Of a stretch of DNA of 64,000 bases, positions 53,891 to 64,000 are shown piece after piece. The stretch lies in NCBI RefSeq assembly GCF_025152525.1, contig NZ_JALXXL010000006.1, forward strand, positions 1 through 64,000, read 5' to 3'. Below the pieces are notes generated by a model. It searched no databases and was not told the DNA's origin. It saw only the letters and a list, made by a program, of their open reading frames with translations. Each line of letters opens with the position of its first letter. The stretch's first letter is position 1. The DNA comes from Corynebacterium sp. p3-SID1056 (GTDB lineage: Bacteria; Actinomycetota; Actinomycetes; Mycobacteriales; Mycobacteriaceae). Position numbers and translations under genes: made by a program.

Positions 53891-55291
53891 ATGGCTGAAC
53901 AGCAGTACCGCATTGAGCACGACACGATGGGCGAAGTGAAGGTGCCGGTTGATGCACTGTGGCGCGCACAGACCCAGCGTGCAGTTGAGAACTTCCCCAT
54001 TTCGGGCCGCGGCCTGGAAGACCAGCAGATCCGCGCCCTCGGCCTGCTCAAGGCGGCATGCGCGCAGGTGAACAAGGACCTGGGCAAGCTGGACGCCGAA
54101 AAGGCCGATGCGATTATCGCCGCCGCACAGGAGATCGCCGACGGCAAGCACAACGACCAGTTCCCGATCGACGTGTTCCAGACGGGTTCCGGCACCTCGT
54201 CCAACATGAACACCAACGAGGTCATCGCGTCCATCGCGAAGGCGAACGGCGTTGAAGTCCACCCGAACGACGACGTGAACATGGGCCAGTCCTCCAACGA
54301 CACCTTCCCCACCGCGACGCACGTCGCCGCGACCGAGGCGGCAGTCCAGGACCTCATCCCGGGCCTGGAGGTCCTGCAGAAGTCGCTGGCCGCCAAGGCC
54401 GAAGAGTGGCACGAGGTGGTCAAGTCTGGCCGCACACACCTGATGGACGCCACCCCGGTCACCTTGGGCCAGGAATTCTCCGGCTACGCCCGCCAGATCG
54501 AGCTCGGCATCGAGCGCGTGCAGGCCACCGTGCAGCACCTGGGCGAGCTGGCGATCGGCGGCACCGCCGTCGGCACCGGCATCAACACCCCGGCGGAGTT
54601 CGGCGGCAAGGTCACCGAGGAACTGATCAAGCTCACCGGCGTCGAGGCGCTGTCTGAAGCGAAGAACCACTTCGAGGCGCAGGCAAACCGTGACGCGCTT
54701 GTCGAGTTCTCTGGCGCGATGCGTTCGGTCGCCGTCTCGCTGTACAAGATCGCCAACGATATCCGCCTGATGGGCTCCGGCCCGCTCGCTGGCTTCGGCG
54801 AGATCCACCTCCCGGACCTGCAGCCGGGCTCCTCCATCATGCCGGGCAAGGTCAACCCGGTGCTGTGCGAGACCGCAACGCAGGTGGCAGCGCAGGTCAT
54901 CGGCAACGACGCCGCCATCGCCTTCGGTGGCACCCAGGGCCAGTTCGAGCTCAACGTGTTCATCCCGATGATGGCGCGCAACGTCCTCGAGTCCTCCCGC
55001 CTGCTGGCAAACACTGCCCGCCAGTTCGCTACCAAGCTTGTCGACGGCATCGAGCCCAACGTCGACCGCATGCGCGGCCTCGCCGAGTCCTCCCCGTCGA
55101 TTGTGACGCCGCTGAACTCCGCGATCGGCTACGAGAACGCGGCGAAGGTGGCCAAGCACGCGATCAAGGAAGGCATCACCATCCGCCAGGCCGTGATCGA
55201 CCTTGGCTTCGTCGACGGCGAGAAGCTCACCGAGGAAGAGCTGGACAAGCGCCTCGACGTGCTGTCGATGGCGAACACCGACCGCAACTAA
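53891..55291 (+). CDS. fumC: Class II fumarate hydratase
   Basis: TCA-cycle enzyme of 466 residues with [13 protein letters not shown], the signature [11 protein letters not shown] and [18 protein letters not shown], all typical of iron-independent FumC. ATG 53891 has GGGAG upstream. A strong terminator follows the stop. Confidence 0.96.
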   Translation: MAEQQYRIEHDTMGEVKVPVDALWRAQTQRAVENFPISGRGLEDQQIRALGLLKAACAQVNKDLGKLDAEKADAIIAAAQEIADGKHNDQFPIDVFQTGSGTSSNMNTNEVIASIAKANGVEVHPNDDVNMGQSSNDTFPTATHVAATEAAVQDLIPGLEVLQKSLAAKAEEWHEVVKSGRTHLMDATPVTLGQEFSGYARQIELGIERVQATVQHLGELAIGGTAVGTGINTPAEFGGKVTEELIKLTGVEALSEAKNHFEAQANRDALVEFSGAMRSVAVSLYKIANDIRLMGSGPLAGFGEIHLPDLQPGSSIMPGKVNPVLCETATQVAAQVIGNDAAIAFGGTQGQFELNVFIPMMARNVLESSRLLANTARQFATKLVDGIEPNVDRMRGLAESSPSIVTPLNSAIGYENAAKVAKHAIKEGITIRQAVIDLGFVDGEKLTEEELDKRLDVLSMANTDRN

Positions 55292-55304
55292 GCCGCTAGG
55301 ATAA

Positions 55305-55342
55305 GTCCCCAGCATCATTCAATGACAGCTGGGGACTTTTTC
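55305..55342 (+). terminator. Rho-independent terminator of fumC
   Basis: GTCCCCAGC and GCTGGGGAC form a perfect 9-bp stem with a 14-nt loop, followed by TTTTT. It lies between fumC and the next gene's ATG. Confidence 0.92.
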
Positions 55343-55343
55343 T

Positions 55344-55883
55344 ATGCCTGATTCCTTTTCCGAGCTGCGCACCGCCGGCGGCTCGAACAAACCGTGGGTG
55401 GCCGGCGGCATTTTCGCCCTCGCACTCGCACTGATCGGCGTCGCACTCGCGGGCGCCTACTGGTCGAGCCAGCCGGGCGCGTCCACCCCGCCCGCGACGG
55501 TGACCGTGACCGCGCAGCCTGCAGCGTCCGCACCCGAGACCGTCCCAGCCGGCACGTACTCCGGGACCTTCAACAACCTGCGCGACGATGCACGTCGCCC
55601 CCAGAAGGCGGCGTGGCCAGTCGTCGCCACCTTCGGCGGCGGCACCGCGACTGTGACCTACCCTCGCTCCGGGTGCACCGCGCTTATCGACGCTTCCTTG
55701 CACAACGTCCCCCTCACCACCCACTGTTCCTCGTCGAGCGGCGCCGACAACGCCGCAGTCGACGCCCGCTGGGACATCGACGCGCCAGAGGCCGGCCTGG
55801 TGGAACTTACCTACTTCGAAGGCGATACGGCCGTCGCCGGCGGTACCCTTTCCCGCGGCATTCCGGACACAGACCAGAAGTAA
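55344..55883 (+). CDS. Membrane-anchored secreted protein of unknown function
   Basis: The 179-residue protein has a short N-terminal stub, a helix (WVAGGIFALALALIGVALAGA), a Thr/Pro-rich linker (ASTPPATVTVTAQP) and a beta-rich extracellular domain with two Cys (RSGCTAL, TTHCSSS) that could form a disulfide. No family is recognised with confidence. It may start from the fumC readthrough or its own promoter; the ATG lies within a few bases of the terminator T tract. Confidence 0.65.
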   Translation: MPDSFSELRTAGGSNKPWVAGGIFALALALIGVALAGAYWSSQPGASTPPATVTVTAQPAASAPETVPAGTYSGTFNNLRDDARRPQKAAWPVVATFGGGTATVTYPRSGCTALIDASLHNVPLTTHCSSSSGADNAAVDARWDIDAPEAGLVELTYFEGDTAVAGGTLSRGIPDTDQK

Positions 55884-55902
55884 ACGGGCAAGTTGCCAAA
55901 TA

Positions 55903-55928
55903 TTGCACTGGGTGTAATATTGCACCCC

Positions 55929-55934
<6 letters not shown>
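55903..55934 (+). promoter_or_regulatory. TetR operator overlapping its own start codon
   Basis: TTGCAC ... GTGCAA bounds a 32-bp dyad with the inner near-palindrome GGGTGTAATATTGCACCC. TAATAT in the centre could be the -10. The proposed GTG start (55929) is inside the right half. Autorepression is likely. Confidence 0.7.
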
Positions 55935-59115
<3,181 letters not shown>

Positions 59116-59139
59116 GCACCCGAGAATAAACCACGCTTA

Positions 59140-59220
59140 CCTGCACAAACAAGCACATGTGAGAATGAACCCAATATCGGCCCGAAACGGAACCAACGAG
59201 TCGAAACACACGTCTAATGG
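59140..59220 (-). repeat. Conserved region upstream of DUF222-HNH gene
   Basis: Shares blocks CTGCACAAACAAGCA, TGTGAGAA, AACGGAACC and CGTCTAAT in the same order with positions about 25-105. A common promoter or regulatory region of the gene family is likely. Confidence 0.6.
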
Positions 59221-60130
59221 AGATGGCCTTTTCTGGATTGGCGTAGCACCATCAGCGAGCCAAGCAGGCCTAGGATGAGGAAAAGCGCAGAGAAACCGAT
59301 CGACCACGCCGCGGAGTGCGCGAAGGCGGCGGAGAGGTTTGTCACGATGGCATCGCGGGCGTCGCCAAGCGGGGCGACCATCGAATCCTCAGGCGCGGCG
59401 CCGAGAAGCTGTGAGGGCACCCCGACGATGCCTTCGAGCATCTGCGGGATCGAGCGCGTCATCGCGGCGGCGAGGGGCGAACCGGCGATGGCGGACCGTC
59501 GACTGGGTCGCGGAACCCGCGCCGGACATTTCGGGCGGAATGTCGCCAAGCACTGTCGAGGTGAGCTGCGCGGACGCCAGACCGAGACCGAGCACCACCA
59601 CACCGGGCGCGGTCAGCCGGGCAGCGGCGCCGGAGGCGAACGCGCCCAGCGCCATCGCGGCGAGCACGAGGCCGGTGAGCAGCGTGGACAAGCCAACCGA
59701 GTTGACGAAGAAGAGCGGGAGAACGAACATCAGCGAGAACTCGCTAATTGCCACGGTAGCGGCGGTGAGGTTACCCCAGGAAAACGTGCCGACCTTGAAC
59801 AGGTTCAGGTCTAATAGCGCGTCGCGCCCGTTGCGTGCGCGGTGAAGCTCCCAGCGGATGAACAGGCCGATGAAGACGAGGCCGACCCCAATGGCCAGTG
59901 GCACCGGCGAGATCGGCTACCGTTCCGGCCACGACCACCCTCCGATCTGCAGGTTGTCCTTCTTGGTCCACCAGTCGAGTGTGGGCGCCTCGATCAGCCC
60001 GAAGACAATGAGGCCGAAGCCGATGGCAGAGGTGAGTAGGCCGTCGACGTCCTCGCCGCGGCGGCCTATGCGGTCCCCGAGCCTCTTTCGACGATTCCGA
60101 CAGTAGGCCCGCATCTGCATCACCCGCATC
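59214..60130 (-). pseudogene. Decayed DHA2-family MFS transporter
   Basis: Three consecutive pieces in the minus direction. The first (about 60130-59920) reads LLTSAIGFGLIVFGLIEAPT and GGWSWPER then an in-frame TAG. The second continues PVPLAIGVGLVFIGLFIRWE to SGAGSATQSTV (about 59500). After a frameshift the third ends SIGFSALFLILGLLGSLMVL at 59214. The first 200 or so residues of an MFS protein are missing. Clearly not functional. Confidence 0.85.
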
Positions 60131-60158
60131 GACCGATCGGCTGATTTGCCGTGACGCC

Positions 60159-60689
60159 CTACTTCTGGTCGGGCTTAGGAAGCAGCAGTTCGTAGATGTC
60201 GGAGTCGCGCCATTCTCCAGCCTTTTCGCCGTAGGTCATCTTGGCCATGTGATGGAAAGTGCCGACTTTTTCAAACCCACGCGAGATATGCAGGCCCGCC
60301 GAACCGGTATTTTCCGGGAAGATCCACGAGTGGATGGACCACTTGTCCAGATCAATACAGGTTGCGATGAGTTTGTCCAACAGCGCGCCGGAGACACCCA
60401 TCCCGCGCGAGTCCGGGTGCGTGTAGATCGAGTCTTCGACCACGCCGTGGAAGACACTGCGAGACGACGCCTTCGCGGCAGCGACCCAACCGAGAATCCT
60501 CTGGTCATCTTCGGCGTCTGCAGCGACGAAAGCGGTCTCAATGATCTTGCCGCGGGAAAACTCCTCCCACGTTTGGCCGCGTGTTTCGTAGGTGGCGTTT
60601 CCTGTGCTCAGGCCCATCTCATAGATCGCCCTGACCTGCGGGTAGTCCTCTGGGAGCATCGGGCGAATGTTGAAACCGTTTTTGGTCAT
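60159..60689 (-). CDS. GNAT acetyltransferase, phosphinothricin acetyltransferase-like
   Basis: The 176-residue product from ATG 60689 (MTKNGFNIRPMLPEDYPQVR) has the bar/pat-type layout: AIYEMGLSTGNATYETRGQTW, acetyl-CoA loop PDSRGMGVSGALLDK and FPENTGSAGLHISRGFEKVG. Family members acetylate phosphinothricin, methionine sulfoximine or amino acids; the substrate here is not known. ATGs at 60698 and 60704 are alternative starts. Confidence 0.85.
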   Translation of the reverse strand: MTKNGFNIRPMLPEDYPQVRAIYEMGLSTGNATYETRGQTWEEFSRGKIIETAFVAADAEDDQRILGWVAAAKASSRSVFHGVVEDSIYTHPDSRGMGVSGALLDKLIATCIDLDKWSIHSWIFPENTGSAGLHISRGFEKVGTFHHMAKMTYGEKAGEWRDSDIYELLLPKPDQK

Positions 60690-60707
60690 GCGCTCCATTC
60701 TCATGTG

Positions 60708-60746
60708 CAAAAAGCCCTCGCGCAAACTGCGCAGAGGGCTTCGTTT
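60708..60746 (-). terminator. Hairpin terminator after the LGFP lipoprotein gene
   Basis: AAGCCCTC and GAGGGCTT surround an inner GCGCAAACTGCGC hairpin, with A/T tracts at both ends. It ends transcription of the lipoprotein gene at 60778 reading leftwards. Confidence 0.8.
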
Positions 60747-60777
60747 CACCGCGGCGGGTGAGGTGCAAAAACGTGGC

Positions 60778-61359
60778 TTACGCCTCGTTGATAATCGGCG
60801 CGAAAGCACCGTCTTCGCCACGGGTCCACTCAATGGTGCCGTGCTCGAATTCCTGGATCCAGCCGGACTCAGACGGCAGCGGAGTCTCCGCCTCCTTGGG
60901 GAAGCCCAGAGTCGACTCGTGGTTACCGTTGATCCACTCGTTGGCGATTTCACCCCAAATCGGTGCGCCACCAGTGTTCTCGTTCCACGTGACGTAGTGC
61001 TCGCCGTCGTAGGAGACGATCCAGCCGTTCTCGGTCTCCTCCACTGCTACCGGCTCACCCCAGGCCGGGTCGGCGTACTTGTCCATCGCGGCTGCCAGGC
61101 CAGACGGTGCCATCACGGTCTCGCCGTCGGCGGTAGCGATCTCGGCGGTATCGCCCTCTGCGCCCTCAGCGCCCTCTGCGCCCTCAGCACCTTCAGCCTC
61201 TTCTGCCGCGGTCTCGGTAGCGGTTTCGACCTCGGTCGCGGTCTCCTCGACGACGGCAGTCTCGTCGGTACTGTCCGCATCATCGGAGGAGCAGGCCACC
61301 AGCCCGGTTGCCAGGGAAAGGACTGCTGCGGATGCGGCAAGCTTGCGCGAGATAGTCAT
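60778..61359 (-). CDS. Lipoprotein with LGFP repeat
   Basis: The 193-residue protein has a lipoprotein signal with lipobox LVAC (Cys23), an acidic low-complexity spacer (EETATEVETATETAAEEA then four EGA units) and a C-terminal domain with GGAPIWGEIANEWINGNHES and TLGFPKEAETPLP, an LGFP module. LGFP repeats are thought to bind the mycolyl-arabinogalactan wall. Proposed to sit on the outer leaflet facing the wall. The EGA tandem copy number may vary. Confidence 0.8.
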   Translation of the reverse strand: MTISRKLAASAAVLSLATGLVACSSDDADSTDETAVVEETATEVETATETAAEEAEGAEGAEGAEGAEGDTAEIATADGETVMAPSGLAAAMDKYADPAWGEPVAVEETENGWIVSYDGEHYVTWNENTGGAPIWGEIANEWINGNHESTLGFPKEAETPLPSESGWIQEFEHGTIEWTRGEDGAFAPIINEA

Positions 61360-61423
61360 AAAAAGAAAACCCCTTCATACTATTTTGTACTGATCTATTA
61401 CGTCCCCATTATGCAAGCTTTGC

Positions 61424-62104
61424 TTATCGACGCCGCCGCCCCCCACCCTTACGGGGGTGTTTTCGCGTCCCTCTCTTGCGCGGAGCACCGCTATACGCCT
61501 TGGCCTTCTTCTTGTCCGGTTTCGCGGACTGGGTGGTCCGCGAAGAGCGCACGGAACGCCCCTTGGTAATACCGACAAAGTCCTGAATTGCGTCGCAGTC
61601 ATCGGCTTTTCGCCACACGAGCGCCACCGGCGTGGGTTCCACGGATGGCCCATACACCTCAAGCGGTACGACCTGTTTCTTCGAAAGGTGCGTCAGCAGC
61701 GGCAACGGGCCGTAGGCAATGCCAACATTGGCGGCCACCACCTGCAGCGCCTCCCGCACCGCGTCGACATCCGGGCGCTGCGCGAACGCGAGGTTGACGT
61801 ACTCGCCTTCCAAGTCGCGCTCCGCTACTTTCTCCCCCACTTCGGCGTAGACAGAGTCTTTCGGGACAGCCACCCCCGGCGTCTCTTCGTAAAGGCGCAC
61901 CACGTGAAAGTCTTCGCTCGCCTTGTCAAGCCGCGGATCGGGCAGGCGGATGAGGGCGACGGGAGGTGGGGACGACGGGGCGTCGATAAGCAGGGCCCAA
62001 GGGTCGGGCGAATCGACCGCCTCGATGCTTTTGCCGGTGGCCTGCTGGTAACGGCGGATCCACTTCCCCGGCGCGGAGCCGGTGACGAAGGCGAAAGAGA
62101 GCAT
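61424..62104 (-). CDS. LysR substrate-binding-domain protein without HTH
   Basis: The 226-residue protein from ATG 62104 (MLSFAFVTGSAPGKWIRRYQ) has the two-lobe fold of the LysR ligand domain (LFALLID-like ALLIDAPSS, VVRLYEETPGVAVPKDS, VVAANVGIAYGPLPLLTHLS) but no helix-turn-helix. It ends in a strongly basic tail (KKKAKAYSGAPRKRGTRKH) that could contact nucleic acid. Such proteins are standard in corynebacteria, divergent from the DUF5997 gene as here. Function unknown. Confidence 0.75.
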   Translation of the reverse strand: MLSFAFVTGSAPGKWIRRYQQATGKSIEAVDSPDPWALLIDAPSSPPPVALIRLPDPRLDKASEDFHVVRLYEETPGVAVPKDSVYAEVGEKVAERDLEGEYVNLAFAQRPDVDAVREALQVVAANVGIAYGPLPLLTHLSKKQVVPLEVYGPSVEPTPVALVWRKADDCDAIQDFVGITKGRSVRSSRTTQSAKPDKKKAKAYSGAPRKRGTRKHPRKGGGRRRR

Positions 62105-62128
62105 GGACAGAATGCTACCGTGTGCACC

Positions 62129-62488
62129 ATGACACAGAAGATGCCGTCGAGCACGGCCATGAAGCCGGAAACCGCCGCCAAGAAGCTGGGCGTGTACCTG
62201 CCCGCTACCCCCCAGGAGTTCCAGGAGGGGGCGGTCACCCACGCTGAGCTGCGCGAGCTGCAGCACAACCCGCCGGAGTGGCTCAAAGAGCTGCGGCTGC
62301 ACGGGCCTCACCCGCGCCCGGAGGTGGCGCGCAAGCTCGGTATCTCAATCACCGCGCTGAAGAAGCACGACATGGACCGCCCGCTGACCACCGAGGAAAT
62401 CAGCGAGCTGCTGAAGGATCAGCCCGACTGGCTGCGCGAAGCCCGCGCGGCGCACGCCGCGCAACGCGGGGACGCAGAAGAGGCTTAG
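62129..62488 (+). CDS. DUF5997 family protein
   Basis: The 119-residue protein reads [20 protein letters not shown] and [20 protein letters not shown], the DUF5997 signature, with a possible small helix-turn-helix ([20 protein letters not shown]). It is divergent from the LysR-domain gene (25 bp between starts), suggesting shared control. It overlaps the 3' end of glyA by 4 bp. Confidence 0.85.
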   Translation: MTQKMPSSTAMKPETAAKKLGVYLPATPQEFQEGAVTHAELRELQHNPPEWLKELRLHGPHPRPEVARKLGISITALKKHDMDRPLTTEEISELLKDQPDWLREARAAHAAQRGDAEEA

Positions 62489-63777
62489 AGCATCTTCCAG
62501 TCTTCCAGCTCCGGGTAGAGCGGGTACTTCTGCGCCAGCTTGTCGACGCGGGCGTGCAGCGCCTCGACGTCGGCAGCCTCCCCCTTGATCAAGGTCTCGG
62601 CGATGATCTCCGCGACCTCGACGAAATCCTCCTTGCCAAACCCGCGGGTCGCCAGCGCAGAGGTGCCGATACGCAGGCCGGAAGTGACCTTCGGCGGGCG
62701 CGGGTCGAAGGGCACGGCATTGCGGTTCACGGTGATGCCCACGCTGTGCAGCAGGTCCTCGGCCTGCTGGCCATCCATCTCGGAATTGCGCAGATCCGCG
62801 AGCACCAGGTGCACATCGGTGCCGCCGGACACCACGTCCACGCCGGCCTCCTTGGCATCCGGCTGGGTCAAGCGCTCGGCGAGGATGCGTGCCCCCTCGA
62901 GCGTGCGCTCCTGACGATCCTTGAACTCGGGCATCCCCGCGATCTTGAACGCAGTGGCCTTCGCCGCGATGACGTGCATGAGCGGACCGCCCTGCTGGCC
63001 AGGGAAGACCGCGGAGTTGAGCTTCTTGTTCAGGTCCTCGTCGTTGGTGAGGATGAAGCCGGAGCGCGGTCCGCCAATCGTCTTGTGTACGGTCGACGAC
63101 ACCACGTGGGCGTGCGGCACCGGAGACGGGTGCACGCCAGCGGCGACGAGGCCGGCGAAGTGCGCCATGTCGACCCACAGGTAGGCGCCGACCTCGTCGG
63201 CGATGGAGCGGAATTCTGCAAAGTCCTCGTGGCGCGGGTAGGCGGACCAGCCGGCGATAATCACCTTCGGCTTCACCTCACGCGCCTGCTCGCGCAGCTT
63301 CGCCATGTCGATGGTGTGGGTGTCTTTTTCTACCTCGTAGGCGGCGACGTTGTAGAGGCGGCCGGAGAAGTTGATCTTCATGCCGTGGGTGAGGTGCCCG
63401 CCGTGGGCGAGGCTCAGACCCAAAATAGTGTCGCCCGGCTCGGCGAGCGCCATGAGCACGGCCGCGTTCGCCTGCGCGCCGGAGTGCGGCTGCACGTTGG
63501 CGTACTTCGCGCCGAAGACCTCCTTGGCACGGGCGATAGCCAGGTCCTCGACCACATCGACGTGCTCGCAACCGCCGTAGTAGCGCTTCCCCGGGTAGCC
63601 CTCAGCGTACTTGTTCGTCAGCACGGAGCCCTGCGCCTGCAGGACGGCACGCGGCACGAAGTTCTCGGAGGCGATCATCTCCAGAGTATTGCGCTGCCTG
63701 CTCAGCTCGTTGACAATGGCGTCGTGCACCTCGGGGTCAAAGGTGGCGAGATCCTGGTAGCGGAAGTCTTCAGACAC
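62485..63777 (-). CDS. glyA: Serine hydroxymethyltransferase
   Basis: PLP enzyme of one-carbon metabolism, 430 residues, starting with GTG 63777 ([19 protein letters not shown]). Motifs include [34 protein letters not shown] and the PLP-lysine segment [16 protein letters not shown]. Length and sequence are standard. The order glyA next to divergent coaA is the usual corynebacterial arrangement. Confidence 0.96.
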   Translation of the reverse strand: MSEDFRYQDLATFDPEVHDAIVNELSRQRNTLEMIASENFVPRAVLQAQGSVLTNKYAEGYPGKRYYGGCEHVDVVEDLAIARAKEVFGAKYANVQPHSGAQANAAVLMALAEPGDTILGLSLAHGGHLTHGMKINFSGRLYNVAAYEVEKDTHTIDMAKLREQAREVKPKVIIAGWSAYPRHEDFAEFRSIADEVGAYLWVDMAHFAGLVAAGVHPSPVPHAHVVSSTVHKTIGGPRSGFILTNDEDLNKKLNSAVFPGQQGGPLMHVIAAKATAFKIAGMPEFKDRQERTLEGARILAERLTQPDAKEAGVDVVSGGTDVHLVLADLRNSEMDGQQAEDLLHSVGITVNRNAVPFDPRPPKVTSGLRIGTSALATRGFGKEDFVEVAEIIAETLIKGEAADVEALHARVDKLAQKYPLYPELEDWKML

Positions 63778-63924
63778 GTGCTCCGGGTCCTTTCACTTGT
63801 ATTCGATAGCATTTCTGCGCAGCCGTGTGATTTGGGCCGCTGGCTAGCAGTATAAACGGCTAAGGCGACGCGCGGGGCCACCTGTATTCACCCGCCCGCA
63901 TACGCGGATGGAACAATGGCTGGC

Positions 63925-64000
63925 ATGGCTCAAGGCGCACGAGGCTTCGATTCCAGCCCGTATCTGGATTTTCACCGCGATGATTGGCGCAAGCGGCGCG
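63925..64000 (+). CDS. coaA: Pantothenate kinase CoaA, 5' end only
   Basis: Only about 25 codons are inside the window: MAQGARGFDSSPYLDFHRDD then WRKRR. The S-P-Y-x-x-F-x-x-x-x-W start is that of type I pantothenate kinases of actinobacteria, and coaA divergent from glyA is the known gene order. An ATG at 63916 would add three residues. The gene continues past position 64000. Confidence 0.75.
   Translation, partial: MAQGARGFDSSPYLDFHRDDWRKRR

Noticed and set aside
61150..61205. EGA tandem repeat as a possible CRISPR-like or mobile repeat
   Set aside because: It is an in-frame 12- to 15-bp coding repeat in a lipoprotein spacer.

Overview
The window is chromosomal DNA of a high-GC actinobacterium, almost certainly a Corynebacterium. 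The housekeeping stretch (ychF, rmuC, ispH, xseAB, class II FBPase glpX, fumC, glyA next to coaA), corynebacterial families (DUF4185, DUF1707, DUF4245, DUF6542, LGFP lipoprotein, DUF222-HNH) and an erm(X)-type methylase all point there. No species can be named from sequence alone.

Region 1 (1-9.7 kb) is a complete selenocysteine / formate dehydrogenase locus. On the minus strand run tRNA-Sec, selA and selB; selD is divergent on the plus strand. It converges on a minus-strand operon for a three-subunit formate dehydrogenase (fdhA, fdhB, NrfD-like membrane subunit). fdhA has an in-frame UGA at 9102-9104, followed by a SECIS-like hairpin, so it is a selenoprotein and not a broken gene. The machinery thus sits beside the one selenoprotein visible here.

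Region 2 (9.8-29.7 kb) is mixed chromosomal content: a secreted DUF4185 protein, a DUF429-TipAS regulator-Dyp peroxidase run, an MFS pump, an McrBC restriction pair whose McrB carries an EVE-like domain, a COG2984/COG4120/COG1101 ABC transporter, a FUSC protein, an FtsX-like ABC exporter with a TetR gene, and several small DUF proteins.

Region 3 (about 29.8-45.2 kb) is a composite accessory island ending at the 3' end of ychF. It carries cadmium-type metal resistance (cmtR-cadA), a HigBA-like toxin-antitoxin pair, an ArfB-like gene plus a truncated copy, a mer operon, inducible erm(X), a lactococcin-972-type bacteriocin cluster, and decayed recombinase, IS and methyltransferase pieces. Short copies of a ychF-like 3' terminus, all oriented like ychF, lie at 33.55, 35.34 and 38.56 kb, with a weaker one at 29.8 kb. 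They divide the island into modules, which suggests serial insertions. A run of about 20-bp imperfect repeats near 38.65 kb looks like plasmid iterons.

Region 4 (45.2-64 kb) is conserved core: ychF, an AI-2E family permease, rmuC, ispH, xseAB, glpX, fumC, a TetR/MFS pair, a DUF222-HNH gene, a decayed MFS gene, an acetyltransferase, an LGFP lipoprotein, a LysR-substrate-domain protein, DUF5997, glyA and the first codons of coaA.

The most interesting signals are the ychF-tail site array, the bacteriocin gene whose start and body are separated by a C5A6 homopolymer frameshift, the Sec-formate dehydrogenase locus, the iteron-like array, and the erm(X) leader.
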